DNA of 64,000 bases from Candidatus Raymondbacteria bacterium RIFOXYA2_FULL_49_16 (lineage in GTDB: Bacteria; Fibrobacterota; OXYB2-FULL-49-7; XYB2-FULL-49-35), in NCBI GenBank assembly GCA_001789205.1, contig MFYT01000071.1:50434-114433 (forward strand), written 5' to 3'. Below are positions 41,555 to 51,106 of the stretch, piece by piece. A program made the translations under genes and the position numbers. The notes below the pieces were generated by a model. That model was not told the origin of the DNA and searched no databases. It was given only the letters and a program-made list of their open reading frames with translations. Each line of letters opens with the position of its first letter. Position 1 is the stretch's first letter.

Positions 41555-42328
41555 ATGCAAACAATCATACTCTGCGGTGGCCTCGGTACTCGTCTTAAAG
41601 AAGAAACTGAATTCCGCCCCAAACCCATGGTCAATATCGGTACCCAACCAGTCCTTTGGCATATTATGAAAATTTATGCCATGCAGGGTCTTACAGATTT
41701 CACCCTAGCCTTGGGTTACAAGGGTGATATGATTAAGGAATACTTTTTTAATTATGAATACCTCAATAATGATTTTACAATTGAACTTGGAAGCAGAAAA
41801 ACAACAATTCATCATGTGCATAAGGAAGATGGCTGGAAAATAACCCTGGCAGATACCGGCGAAAAAACACTCAAGGGTGGGCGCCTTAAAAGAGTTGAAA
41901 AATATATTACCGACGATAATTTCTGCCTCACCTATGGAGATGGTCTTTGCGATGTTGATCTTACAAAACTTCAGGCTTTTCATAAAAAACATGGCAAAAT
42001 TGCCACCATCACCGGTGTCAGCATTGCTTCCCGGTTTGGAGAACTTAAGATAGACGGTGATAAGGTCACCCAATTCAGCGAAAAACCTGAAACTGCACCG
42101 GGTTTTATTAATGGCGGTTACATGATTTTAAACCGCAAAATTTTCAATTATCTCTCTGAATCAGAATCCTGTGATCTTGAATTTGGAACATTTGAAAAAC
42201 TGGCCGCAGAAGGCCAGCTTATGGTCTACAAACACCCTGGCAGCTGGGCCTGCATGGATACACTCAGAGATGTTGATTATCTGAATAATCTCTGGCACAC
42301 CGGCAGAGCTTTCTGGAAAAAATGGTGA
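41555..42328 (+). CDS. rfbF: Glucose-1-phosphate cytidylyltransferase
   Basis: 257 residues. CGGLGTRLKEETEFRPKPM at the N-terminus is the nucleotidyltransferase signature, with YGDGLCDVDL and FEKLAAEGQLMVYKH characteristic of RfbF. It makes CDP-glucose from CTP and glucose-1-phosphate. Followed by rfbG with a palindromic element in between. Shine-Dalgarno AAAAGGAATAAG precedes the ATG. Confidence 0.95.
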   Translation: MQTIILCGGLGTRLKEETEFRPKPMVNIGTQPVLWHIMKIYAMQGLTDFTLALGYKGDMIKEYFFNYEYLNNDFTIELGSRKTTIHHVHKEDGWKITLADTGEKTLKGGRLKRVEKYITDDNFCLTYGDGLCDVDLTKLQAFHKKHGKIATITGVSIASRFGELKIDGDKVTQFSEKPETAPGFINGGYMILNRKIFNYLSESESCDLEFGTFEKLAAEGQLMVYKHPGSWACMDTLRDVDYLNNLWHTGRAFWKKW

Positions 42329-42334
42329 AACAAT

Positions 42335-42372
42335 CCCCCTTTACCTACTTGTAGGGAAAGGGGGCAGGGGGA
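42335..42372 (+). repeat. G/C-rich palindrome between rfbF and rfbG
   Basis: CCCCCTTT, then CCTAC and GTAGG as inner stem, then AAAGGGGG, followed by CAGGGGGAT. Related to the insertion at 27490 and to elements at 43453 and 58265. Could work as a weak terminator or processing site, but no T-run follows. Confidence 0.88.
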
Positions 42373-42381
42373 TAGTGTCAC

Positions 42382-43518
42382 ATGTCAAGCCTCTCCATTT
42401 ACCGCAATAAAACAGTCCTTGTAACCGGCAGTACCGGATTCAAGGGCTCGTGGCTCTCCATTTGGCTCACCTCTCTGGGCGCCAATGTTATCGGCTATGC
42501 TCTAAAACCTAAAACAGCGCAGGATAATTTTGTTGCCGCATCTGTGGAATCGAAAATCACCCAGATTTATGGGGATATTCGGAATGCCTCAAAGCTGTCC
42601 AGTCTTTTTAAAAGAACAAAACCCGACTTTGCCTTCCATCTTGCAGCGCAGCCCCTTGTCCTTGATTCATACAAGGAACCATCCTACACCTTTGAAGCCA
42701 ATGTGCAAGGGACGGTTAATTTTCTTGAAGCTATACGCGCCTGTCCTTCGGTTCGTTCTGGTGTGGTGATAACCACAGATAAGGTATATGACAATCCGGA
42801 AAAAGGGCGCGCTTTCAAAGAAACCGACCCATTGGGCGGTAAAGACCCGTATAGCGCCTCCAAGGCAGGAGCGGAGATAGTCACGGCATCGTATGCCCAT
42901 TCCTTTTTTAACGACCCTAAAGGCCCTCAAATCGCGTCTGCGCGGGCAGGAAATGTCATTGGCGGTGGGGATTGGGCAGCAAATCGCATTGTTCCAGATT
43001 GCATCAGGGCTCTTCAGGCAAAAAAAGCGATTATTTTGCGTAATCCACTAGCCATTCGCCCTTGGCAGCATGTTTTAGAACCTTTGTATGGATATCTGCT
43101 TCTTGGAAGTGCTTTGGCTTTAAAAAACGGTGCCAGGTTTTCAGGTGCATGGAATTTTGGCCCTTCACAGGGGCAAATGCGTTCGGTTGAAGAACTGGCA
43201 GAAGCTGTTGTCAAAGCCTGGGGCAATGGCAGTATTAAAATTGATAAGCCAAAATTGAAGCTGCACGAGGCTGGCATGTTACGGTTGGACAGTTCAAAAT
43301 CCGGTAAATTGCTGGGATGGGCGCCACGCTTGGATTTTATGGCTACTGTTGCGCAAACTGTTGATGAATACAGGCAAATGTCCGTTTTTCAGGGGAAATT
43401 GTTTACTGCAAGACAAGAAAGTATTCGACGGTATTTTGTGTCCGCTCCGTGCGCCCCCCTTAACAAGAAGCGGGGCATTCACAATAGAATCCTTCGGGGG
43501 ATAGGGGGGGGAACTTGA
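42382..43518 (+). CDS. rfbG: CDP-glucose 4,6-dehydratase
   Basis: 378 residues. TGSTGFKGSWLSIWL (Rossmann), VITTDKVY, DPYSASKAGAE (tyrosine and lysine) and ARAGNVIGGGDWA identify RfbG. It forms CDP-4-keto-6-deoxyglucose. The last 25 or so codons, from about 43450, are not family sequence: they are read from a G/C-rich palindromic element and give APLNKKRGIHNRILRGIGGG. The core enzyme is complete. Overlaps the next gene by four bases. Confidence 0.94.
   Translation: MSSLSIYRNKTVLVTGSTGFKGSWLSIWLTSLGANVIGYALKPKTAQDNFVAASVESKITQIYGDIRNASKLSSLFKRTKPDFAFHLAAQPLVLDSYKEPSYTFEANVQGTVNFLEAIRACPSVRSGVVITTDKVYDNPEKGRAFKETDPLGGKDPYSASKAGAEIVTASYAHSFFNDPKGPQIASARAGNVIGGGDWAANRIVPDCIRALQAKKAIILRNPLAIRPWQHVLEPLYGYLLLGSALALKNGARFSGAWNFGPSQGQMRSVEELAEAVVKAWGNGSIKIDKPKLKLHEAGMLRLDSSKSGKLLGWAPRLDFMATVAQTVDEYRQMSVFQGKLFTARQESIRRYFVSAPCAPLNKKRGIHNRILRGIGGGT
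43453..43511 (+). repeat. G/C-rich palindromic element at rfbG 3' end
   Basis: CCCCCCTTAACAAG near the left end and CGGGGGATAGGGGGGG near the right end, similar to the other elements at 27490 and 42335. It supplies the last codons of rfbG. Confidence 0.8.
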
Positions 43519-44747
43519 ATAACTTCATCTGCCGCTGCTGCCTTGCGCCTTTACCCGGACCATTTCTATCCCTGGGCAATCAGCCGCTCTCCAATGCGTA
43601 TCTGAAGTTGGAGCAGCTTCGCAATATGGAACCGACGTATCCGCTCGATGTCTATCATTGTCCACAATGCCATCTTGTGCAGGTTACGGAATTTGAAAAA
43701 GCATCTGATATTTTCAATGAAGAATACGCCTATTTTTCATCATTCTCCACATCCTGGCTTAAGCATTGCAGCAACTACGCAGATATGATTGTTAATCGGT
43801 TGAATCTTAACAATAAAAGTTTTGTCATGGAAATTGCGAGCAACGATGGGTATCTTCTCCAATATTTTAAGGTAAAGAATATCCCGGTACTAGGCGTTGA
43901 GCCGGCAGCCGGAACAGCCAAAGTCGCACAAGAAAAAGGCATCCCAACAGATATCTGCTTTTTTGATATTCCCTATGCGAAAAAACTGGTCGCAACCGGC
44001 AAACAGGCAGATCTTATTGCTGGTAACAATGTTCTAGCCCATAATCCAAATCTCAGAGAGTTTGTGCAGGCTCTTAAAATCACTCTTAAACCTGAAGGTG
44101 TCATCACCCTTGAATTTCCACATTTACTCCGCATGATGCAGGGAAATCAGTTTGATACCATTTACCATGAGCATTATTCATATCTTGGATTACTTTCTTT
44201 AGTTCCGTTGTTTAAGGAATTTGGACTTGTAATTTTTGATGTTGATGAACTCCCTACTCATGGAGGTTCTCTTAGAATTTTTGCAACGCACCTTCGGGAT
44301 GGGGTTACGATACGCAAATCAGTGTCAACGGTTCTTGAGGCGGAGAGGGCGTATGGTCTCGATAGGGAGGAGATATACAACTCCTTCAGAATGCTGGTGG
44401 AAAAAGTCAAAAGAGATCTTTTATCCAAACTAATTGAATATAAAGAACAGGGTAAACAGATTGTTGCCTATGGTGCTGCTGCAAAAGGGAATACTCTTCT
44501 GAATTATTGCGGCATAAGAACAGATTTTATTGAATTTGTAGTTGATAAAAACACGCATAAACAGGGTAAGTTTCTTCCCGGCACGCTTATCGAGATTAAA
44601 GCGCCCTCTGCCATCGAAGAATTAAAGCCCGATGTCATCCTTATTCTTCCATGGAACATTAAAGATGAAGTAATGGAACAGATGGCAAATGTGAAAAAGT
44701 TTGGAGCCCGTTTTATCGTGCCCATTCCAAGTGTGAAAGAGTATTAG
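43515..44747 (+). CDS. C-methyltransferase (TylCIII/NovU type) with zinc-binding domain
   Basis: 410 residues. CRCCLAPLPGPFLSLG and YHCPQCHLVQV form the N-terminal zinc-binding domain, VMEIASNDGYLLQYF the SAM site, and IVAYGAAAKGNTLLNYCGI the C-terminal domain. This family adds a methyl branch to C3 of a 4-keto-6-deoxyhexose. With rfbF, rfbG and the RfbC-like epimerase it makes a branched CDP-sugar (inference). Confidence 0.92.
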   Translation: MNNFICRCCLAPLPGPFLSLGNQPLSNAYLKLEQLRNMEPTYPLDVYHCPQCHLVQVTEFEKASDIFNEEYAYFSSFSTSWLKHCSNYADMIVNRLNLNNKSFVMEIASNDGYLLQYFKVKNIPVLGVEPAAGTAKVAQEKGIPTDICFFDIPYAKKLVATGKQADLIAGNNVLAHNPNLREFVQALKITLKPEGVITLEFPHLLRMMQGNQFDTIYHEHYSYLGLLSLVPLFKEFGLVIFDVDELPTHGGSLRIFATHLRDGVTIRKSVSTVLEAERAYGLDREEIYNSFRMLVEKVKRDLLSKLIEYKEQGKQIVAYGAAAKGNTLLNYCGIRTDFIEFVVDKNTHKQGKFLPGTLIEIKAPSAIEELKPDVILILPWNIKDEVMEQMANVKKFGARFIVPIPSVKEY

Positions 44748-44749
44748 AA

Positions 44750-45283
44750 ATGGTTTTTGAAAAAACACCACTAGCCGGTGCCTGGGTTATTAAACCTGAT
44801 TTGAAAACCGATGAACGAGGATATTTTGCCCGTACCTTCTGTGAAAAAGAGTTTGCTGCACATGGTCTGCAAACATACTTTCCACAGTCCAATACCTCCT
44901 TTAATATGCTTAAAGGCACCTTACGAGGTATGCACTACCAGGCAGCACCGCATGAAGAGGTAAAGATTGTCCGTTGTACACGTGGGGCTATTTATGATGT
45001 CATCCTCGACTTGCGGTCTGGTTCTGCAACAAATGGCAAATGGTATGCGGTTGAGCTTACAGAAAATAATGGCGTGAGTATTTACATCCCTAAAGGTATG
45101 GCACATGGGTTTATCACACTGGTTGCTAACACTGAAGTGCTGTATATGATGGGGGAGTTCTTTTATCCCGATTGCTCGCGCGGCGTCCGATGGAATGAAC
45201 CGTTAGTGAATATTAAATGGCCAATACGACCTGAAATTATTTCCCATGCAGATATGGTGTTGCCATTTTTAGGAGGTTTATAA
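44750..45283 (+). CDS. dTDP-4-dehydrorhamnose 3,5-epimerase family (RfbC-like)
   Basis: 177 residues. KPDLKTDERGYFARTFCEKEF, FNMLKGTLRGMHYQ, and FIPLIKE-like GMAHGFITL match the RmlC cupin. The usual substrate is dTDP-4-keto-6-deoxyglucose; given rfbF and rfbG upstream, here it may be the CDP form. It probably epimerises C5 or C3 after methylation. Confidence 0.9.
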   Translation: MVFEKTPLAGAWVIKPDLKTDERGYFARTFCEKEFAAHGLQTYFPQSNTSFNMLKGTLRGMHYQAAPHEEVKIVRCTRGAIYDVILDLRSGSATNGKWYAVELTENNGVSIYIPKGMAHGFITLVANTEVLYMMGEFFYPDCSRGVRWNEPLVNIKWPIRPEIISHADMVLPFLGGL

Positions 45284-45772
45284 ATGGTTATGAATTCAGA
45301 AAACGCTAAAATTTCGCCTTTTGCCGATATCGAACAATCGACAAAAGGTTCAAAATTTATTATTGGTTCTGGAAGCACGATCGATTCATTTGTTAAAGTA
45401 AAATTTGTTGGTGGTGTTGGTGATATAATCATTGGTAAGAATAGCTACATCAATGCAGGTTGTGTCATTTATAGTGGAAATGGAATACTAATTGGCAATG
45501 ATGTGTTGATCGCAGCCAACTGTACTCTTGCACCTGTTAATCATGAGTATCGTTCAAAGGGCAAGACTATTCATGAGCAGCGATTTATGCCTAGTAAAGG
45601 TGGAATAATTATTGAAGATGATGTATGGATTGGAGCTAATACTGTGATTGTTGATGGGGCAATAATAAGAAAAGGGTGCGTAATTGGTGCACACTCCCTT
45701 GTTGCTAATCAGCTGGAATGCTTTGGTGTTTATGTCGGGTCACCTTTAAGGAAAATAGGAGAACGAAACTAG
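45284..45772 (+). CDS. Hexapeptide-repeat acyltransferase
   Basis: 162 residues. Left-handed beta-helix repeats are clear (ISPFADIEQS, IDSFVKVKFVG, IIIGKNSYINAGCVI, ILIGNDVLIAANC) with APVNHEYRSKG containing the histidine of acetyltransferases, then GAHSLVANQ and VGSPLRKIGE. Likely O- or N-acetylates the sugar. An alternative ATG at 45290 removes two residues. Confidence 0.88.
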   Translation: MVMNSENAKISPFADIEQSTKGSKFIIGSGSTIDSFVKVKFVGGVGDIIIGKNSYINAGCVIYSGNGILIGNDVLIAANCTLAPVNHEYRSKGKTIHEQRFMPSKGGIIIEDDVWIGANTVIVDGAIIRKGCVIGAHSLVANQLECFGVYVGSPLRKIGERN

Positions 45773-46596
45773 TGTTTACCGTACTCGGTTCATCGGGCTT
45801 TATTGGCAGCGCATTAGTAACTTATCTCAGGCAGCGCGGAGAAACGGTTTTTTGTCCGCCTCGAAATTTCAAGCCATCAAAGGTGCAACCCTTGGGAAAT
45901 TTAGTTTATTGTATCGGCCTTACAGCTGATTTTAGAACGCGACCGTACGATACTTTGGATGCGCATATATGTTTGTTAACTCAATATTTAAGCCAGTGTA
46001 CCTACGATACTTTTTCGTATCTTTCCTCAACTCGTATTTATGAAGGTTCTAACGATACTTCTGAAGATGCAATATTGAATGTTCAACCTAGCAATCCTGG
46101 ACATTTGTATAATCTTACAAAACTTGCAGGGGAAGCTGCTTGTCATGCACTAGCAGGAAATAGGGCAAGGATTGTGCGGTTGTCGAATGTAATCGGTGCT
46201 GATTGGTCCTCTCCAAATTTTCTTTTTTCCTTGATTAGGGACGCCGTATGTAGTGGTGTTTTACAAATAGACAGCTCACCCAATTCTGAAAAGGACTATA
46301 TATTTCTAGCGGATGTAGTTGAGGTTTTGTATAAAATAGCATTACAGGGGAAGTATAAGGTGTACAATGTTGCACATGGGCAAAATATAAGCAATGAAAT
46401 GCTTGTTGGAATGATTATGGATGCAACGGGCTGTCTGGTAAAATGGACGCCAGGTGGACCCGAAAACAAATTTCACATAATCAATAATATCCGCATGGTT
46501 AAAGAATTTGGAATAACTCAAACGTCGCTCAAGATTGCTGTTAGAAACCTGATAGATGAATATAAAAAGGTGGATAAAAATGAAAATTGTATTTGA
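45772..46596 (+). CDS. NAD-dependent epimerase/dehydratase (extended SDR)
   Basis: 274 residues from GTG 45772 (AGGAGA Shine-Dalgarno). FTVLGSSGFIGSALVTYL (Rossmann), YLSSTRIYEGS, and LYNLTKLAGEAA with the catalytic tyrosine and lysine. Acts on a nucleotide sugar. From here to about 50 kb the sequence is visibly AT-rich compared with earlier genes, suggesting separate acquisition. Confidence 0.88.
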   Translation: MFTVLGSSGFIGSALVTYLRQRGETVFCPPRNFKPSKVQPLGNLVYCIGLTADFRTRPYDTLDAHICLLTQYLSQCTYDTFSYLSSTRIYEGSNDTSEDAILNVQPSNPGHLYNLTKLAGEAACHALAGNRARIVRLSNVIGADWSSPNFLFSLIRDAVCSGVLQIDSSPNSEKDYIFLADVVEVLYKIALQGKYKVYNVAHGQNISNEMLVGMIMDATGCLVKWTPGGPENKFHIINNIRMVKEFGITQTSLKIAVRNLIDEYKKVDKNENCI

Positions 46597-47356
46597 CTTT
46601 AAGACTGGCGAAGTTGTTCTTATGCGTAACGATGTTGAAAACGCTCGATATTCAATGGCAAGTGCTGAAGGTTTCGAACTCGCCGCCAAGGCCTGGTTGA
46701 GATGTGGCTGGGATGCGAAATATGTGTATACTTTTACTTGGTTTGGTAGACCCATTATACAGCTTCCAGATGATATTCTAAGAATTCAAGAAATAATCTA
46801 TTCGATTAAGCCTGATGTTATTATTGAAACTGGAGTTGCGCATGGTGGCTCTTTAATATTTTATGCAAGCCTCTGTAAAGCAATTGGGAAAGGGCAGGTA
46901 ATTGGTATAGATATTGAGATAAGGTCTCATAATAAAAAAGCCATCGAAGAACACGAATTATCCTCTTATATCACCCTTTTGGAAGGAAGTTCAGTTGCTC
47001 CCTTGCTTGTAGAAGAAGTACGACAACTAGTGGCAAAAAAAGAAACTGTATTGATATTGTTGGATTCTAACCATACTCGCCAACATGTTTTATTAGAGTT
47101 GGAAGCATATGCACCTTTAGTTACAAAAGGCTCTTTTATTGTTGTCACTGATGGAATTATGAAAGACTTAGAAAATGCTCCTCGCAGTCAATTGGATTGG
47201 AAGGAAAATAATCCATATAATGCTGCACGAGAATTTATTGCAAAAAACCATGATTTTATTATTAAAGAGCCTATTTGGCCTTTTAATGAAAGCAATGGAT
47301 TAAACAAACATGTTGCGACCTATTGGCCGGGCGCATGGCTAATGCGCATAAAGTAG
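46580..47356 (+). CDS. CmcI-family methyltransferase (cephalosporin hydroxylase family)
   Basis: 258 residues from ATG 46580. DVIIETGVAHGGSLIFYASL, GIDIEIRSHNKKAI, and LILLDSNHTRQHVLLELEAY are typical of the Rhamnosyl O-methyltransferase / CmcI family. Probably O-methylates a sugar. It overlaps the epimerase by 17 bases. Confidence 0.88.
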   Translation: MKIVFDFKTGEVVLMRNDVENARYSMASAEGFELAAKAWLRCGWDAKYVYTFTWFGRPIIQLPDDILRIQEIIYSIKPDVIIETGVAHGGSLIFYASLCKAIGKGQVIGIDIEIRSHNKKAIEEHELSSYITLLEGSSVAPLLVEEVRQLVAKKETVLILLDSNHTRQHVLLELEAYAPLVTKGSFIVVTDGIMKDLENAPRSQLDWKENNPYNAAREFIAKNHDFIIKEPIWPFNESNGLNKHVATYWPGAWLMRIK

Positions 47357-47369
47357 TTAGATCTCTAAA

Positions 47370-48878
47370 ATGAATGCTACCAGAATTCGTTACAATATTA
47401 TTGCAAACTACGTAGGTGCAGGGTGGAACGCACTGATGAGTTTATTGTTTGTTCCATGGTATATTAAATATATCGGTATAGAGGCTTATGGGATAATCGG
47501 TTTTTTTGTATCAGTTCAATCAGTTTTATATTTACTCGATTTGGGTCTTAGTTCAACTTTTAGTCGAGAAATGGCGAGTCTTTCTTCTCGAACGAATTCA
47601 TCTCAGTCAATGAGAGATCTCACATGCACATTCGCAACGATTTATTGGGGTATTGCCTTGGTTTCAGGAATCCTATTCGCGACATTGGCCCCAGTCTTTA
47701 CTAATCATTGGTTAAGACCGGAACATTTAAGCAAAGCCACGATAACTTACGCCACAGTAATTATGGGTTTAAGTATGGTAATTCGATTACCGGGCAATAT
47801 TTATTTAGGCGGATTGACAGCGCTGCAGCGCCAAATAGAGATTAATATTTTAAGTGTTCTGATGGGTACACTAAGGGGCCTTGGCGCAGTTGCTGTTCTT
47901 TACTTTGTTTCGCCAACTTTAATTGCCTTTTTTTGTTGGCAACTTTTCGTCAATTTTTTAAATATGATTAGTTTAAGATTATTATTACGAAATAGACTTT
48001 CGGTTGGAGGACAGTCTTCAAAATTTGATCTTAATTTGGTTAGAGAACGGTGGCGTTTTGCGGTTGGTATGTCGGGAATTTCGATTTTATCACTCATGCT
48101 TACTCAGTTAGATAAGTTGTTGCTAAGTCGAATTGTGTCATTAAAAGAATTCGGTTATTATGCTATTGCATCGATATTCGCTGGGTTTATTTCGATGATT
48201 GTTGGTCCAATTACATCTGTTTTTTATCCGAGATTTGTTTCATTCGTGGCAAAAGATGATAGGGTCGGACTCTCGCATTCATTTCATGATGCCGCACAAT
48301 TAATATCATTTTTATTAGTTCCAATTGTTATTACTGTCGCGTATTTCGCGAAAGATATTTTGTTTTTATGGACCCGTAATTCAGAAATTGCCGAACATGC
48401 TTATGTTGTACTTATATTGGTCATATTAGGCAGTATGTTTCATGCATTCATGCATGCACCTTATTATGTTCAAATCGCAAATGGCTGGACTAGTTTTGCT
48501 TTCTGGTATAATCTTGTGTCTCTAATAATTCTTATTCCTTTGATATTTTATCTCACAAAGAGGTATGGCATTGTGGGTGGTGCCTCTACATGGGCAATTT
48601 ATAATTTTAGTTACCCATTAATAGGTGCGCATATTATGTTCCAAAAGTATTTAATTGGGGAAAAAATGAAATGGTATTTTTGGTCTATTTTTATTCCACT
48701 CCTTTTATCGTTGGGCGCTGTAATTTTAGTTAATTTCTTATTTAAAGGTGAGCATACTAATTTTAAAATTGCGATTCGATTTAGTTCTGCAGTAATTCTG
48801 GGCTATTTATTACTTGCAGGGGTTATGCCCGTAACAAGAAAACTAATTAAGACAAAAAATTGGAGTTTTAAATGGTAG
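47370..48878 (+). CDS. wzx: Wzx-type polysaccharide flippase
   Basis: 502 residues with about 12-14 hydrophobic segments across the length. The N-terminal RYNIIANYVGAGWNALMSL and the LTALQRQIEIN region match the MATE/Wzx superfamily of lipid-linked oligosaccharide flippases. It would flip undecaprenyl-linked units to the outer face of the inner membrane. Family-level call only; AT-rich. Confidence 0.88.
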   Translation: MNATRIRYNIIANYVGAGWNALMSLLFVPWYIKYIGIEAYGIIGFFVSVQSVLYLLDLGLSSTFSREMASLSSRTNSSQSMRDLTCTFATIYWGIALVSGILFATLAPVFTNHWLRPEHLSKATITYATVIMGLSMVIRLPGNIYLGGLTALQRQIEINILSVLMGTLRGLGAVAVLYFVSPTLIAFFCWQLFVNFLNMISLRLLLRNRLSVGGQSSKFDLNLVRERWRFAVGMSGISILSLMLTQLDKLLLSRIVSLKEFGYYAIASIFAGFISMIVGPITSVFYPRFVSFVAKDDRVGLSHSFHDAAQLISFLLVPIVITVAYFAKDILFLWTRNSEIAEHAYVVLILVILGSMFHAFMHAPYYVQIANGWTSFAFWYNLVSLIILIPLIFYLTKRYGIVGGASTWAIYNFSYPLIGAHIMFQKYLIGEKMKWYFWSIFIPLLLSLGAVILVNFLFKGEHTNFKIAIRFSSAVILGYLLLAGVMPVTRKLIKTKNWSFKW

Positions 48879-50035
48879 AACAGCTTTTATTGTCAATTGT
48901 AATTCCAACAAGAAACAGACAAGATACTGCTATTTATGCTGTTCAAAGCGCACTTAAAGTATCTGATTCAAATGATTTTGAGATTGTGGTTCATGATTGT
49001 GGTGATGACAACTCCTTGGAGCGTTTGCTTAACCAGATTAACGATCCCCGTATCAAGTACGTTAAGATTGCTCCAACCAGTATGACTCAAAACTGGAATT
49101 ATGCTATTTGTCAGTGTAGCGGGTATTATGTTTCGTTTCTTGGTGATGACGATGGTGTTTTGAATTGTTTGTACGATATTGCAAAATGGGGTTTTCGTAA
49201 GGGATATGAAACAATTTCATTTTCCAGGAGAGTCTTTTATGATTGGCCATCAACACGAGCTGATCAAAAAGGTAATTTATTTTGGAATTCTTTTACAACC
49301 GAAGCAAGTGAATTTCTTCCTTCGATTGAACGTTTTACTGAGCCGTACTATTTTTATAAGTTACCACAGCTTTACTATGGGCTGGTAAAAAAAGATTTAT
49401 TTGATGTTCTTTCGCGGAAAACGAACAAAATGTTGGATGGTTATTGCCCGGATATATATGCTGCGTATTCAATCGGTTTCCTCACCAAAAAGCATTTGTT
49501 TCTTGATGTTCCATGTTTTATACAAGGGACCTCTAGGAAAGCAAATTCATCAGCAATATCGATAAAGGGTGTTGGTAATCGTAAACATTTTTCGGAATTT
49601 GATAAAGTGATTTCATTCGAGTCTGTTTTGCCACCCATTGATATGGACGTTTTTTTACCATCCCTATATTTCTATGATTCCATATTCCGTGTTCTTAGTA
49701 ATTTTGAAGTCCCAATAAAGATTAGTGTTTTGAGAATGGAGATTCCTTATTCCGATTGTTTGATGAATGTTAAGTATGGCCGAAAAAAACTACTAATACT
49801 AAAATACATTGGTATTATGAGGAAAGGCGCTTCTTTAAGGCGCTTATTGGTTTTAATGATTTTTACTTTGGTGCTTCGATTGCGAACTCTTCTCGTTCGT
49901 AGCTTAAAAAGGGCCGTGGTGCGTGACGAAAAGGTTTCTTTTTCCCCACAAAATGTGATTGAAGCTTCAGAAATTTATTATACGAATAACAAGCGTAAGA
50001 TTGATGACTTTGTTAAGATGTTGGACGTTTTTTAA
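48872..50035 (+). CDS. Family 2 glycosyltransferase
   Basis: 387 residues. LSIVIPTRNRQDTAIYAVQSAL is the GT-A start, TMTQNWNYAI follows, and LGDDDG is the DxD metal site. Its layout is shared with the enzyme at 55211 (TMTQNWEMAI, IGDDDS), so both may transfer similar sugars. Overlaps wzx by seven bases. Sugar specificity unknown. Confidence 0.9.
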   Translation: MVEQLLLSIVIPTRNRQDTAIYAVQSALKVSDSNDFEIVVHDCGDDNSLERLLNQINDPRIKYVKIAPTSMTQNWNYAICQCSGYYVSFLGDDDGVLNCLYDIAKWGFRKGYETISFSRRVFYDWPSTRADQKGNLFWNSFTTEASEFLPSIERFTEPYYFYKLPQLYYGLVKKDLFDVLSRKTNKMLDGYCPDIYAAYSIGFLTKKHLFLDVPCFIQGTSRKANSSAISIKGVGNRKHFSEFDKVISFESVLPPIDMDVFLPSLYFYDSIFRVLSNFEVPIKISVLRMEIPYSDCLMNVKYGRKKLLILKYIGIMRKGASLRRLLVLMIFTLVLRLRTLLVRSLKRAVVRDEKVSFSPQNVIEASEIYYTNNKRKIDDFVKMLDVF

Positions 50036-50171
50036 TCGCGTTTGGTTTGATTCTAAGTTTTAATGCATCTGCATATTAATCGTTCCAGTATGCAACTTAT
50101 GGTTAAAAACAAAAAACATTCACGTTGGACATTATTAATTTTCAAAATATTTCTATCAACATAGAGGTTCT

Positions 50172-51104
50172 TTGAATACCATACCCCTAGTAACTATTGT
50201 GATGGCTACATATAATGGAAAACGTTTCCTTAAAGAATCGGTGGAGTCCTGTCTTACACAATCATTCAAATCAATTGAATTAATCGTTGTAGTTGATGGC
50301 AGTACTGATGAAACCCATGAATATCTGAAATCTATTCAGGACGGCAGGCTTATCCTCATTGTTCAGGAAAACCAAGGGCACTCAAACGCCCTGAACCACG
50401 GCTTTGAGAAAGCCCGTGGTAAATACTGGACTTGGACATCTGACGACAACCTTTTTATGCCTAATGCAGTAGAAATAATGGTTGCAGTCCTAGAATCACA
50501 CCCGAATTTCCCCATCGTTAAAGCCGGTTATTTTAAAATTGATGAGAATGGAAAAATAACTGGAAAATCGACCTATACATTTACATGTTTTTTGTACACT
50601 GCTGAAGGGGCGCGCAAAGCAGGACCATATCGACATGAATACAGGGAAGTAAATGACATTGATTTTTTTATGCGATTCCTTTATCTTGCCGGTCCGGTAT
50701 ATCAACTGAACGAATATCTGTATAAATTTCGTTTTCATGCCAACAGTCAGACCACGAAGTTAAGCGGAAAAAGAGAATTCACCTCACTCCGCATGCACTA
50801 TGACCTTGTAACAAGGGGTTTTGAGAAACTCGATCTTAAAAAGTTCTTTTTTGAACAGGCGTCCCGGGCAGCAATATATAAAGACAGCGAAACGCTGGAG
50901 AAAATACTGCAGTTTGCAATTGAAAAAAACATGACATTTCAAAATGAACTTCAAAAACAAATAGTATATTTAAAAACTAAACACGGATGGCTGTTTAATC
51001 GGCTGAAGAAGGCGATTTGGTCACGCTGGTTTGGGTGTAATCTTTTTATCCGGCGTATTTTTAATCTCGGATATGTATCATCCGTAAACAAAGAAGGCAG
51101 GTAA
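50172..51104 (+). CDS. Family 2 glycosyltransferase
   Basis: 310 residues from TTG 50172, preceded by AGAGG four bases upstream. VTIVMATYNGKRFLKESVESC, LIVVVDGSTDET and TSDDNLFMP show the GT-A fold with its metal site. A normal glycan polymer-forming transferase. The 136 bases before it (50036-50171) hold no clear gene. Confidence 0.9.
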   Translation: MNTIPLVTIVMATYNGKRFLKESVESCLTQSFKSIELIVVVDGSTDETHEYLKSIQDGRLILIVQENQGHSNALNHGFEKARGKYWTWTSDDNLFMPNAVEIMVAVLESHPNFPIVKAGYFKIDENGKITGKSTYTFTCFLYTAEGARKAGPYRHEYREVNDIDFFMRFLYLAGPVYQLNEYLYKFRFHANSQTTKLSGKREFTSLRMHYDLVTRGFEKLDLKKFFFEQASRAAIYKDSETLEKILQFAIEKNMTFQNELQKQIVYLKTKHGWLFNRLKKAIWSRWFGCNLFIRRIFNLGYVSSVNKEGR

Positions 51105-51106
51105 CT

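Noticed and set aside
42335..42372. Rho-independent terminator between rfbF and rfbG
   Set aside because: The stem is strong but no T-run follows, and the same repeat class is found inside coding regions, so it is better explained as a dispersed palindrome.
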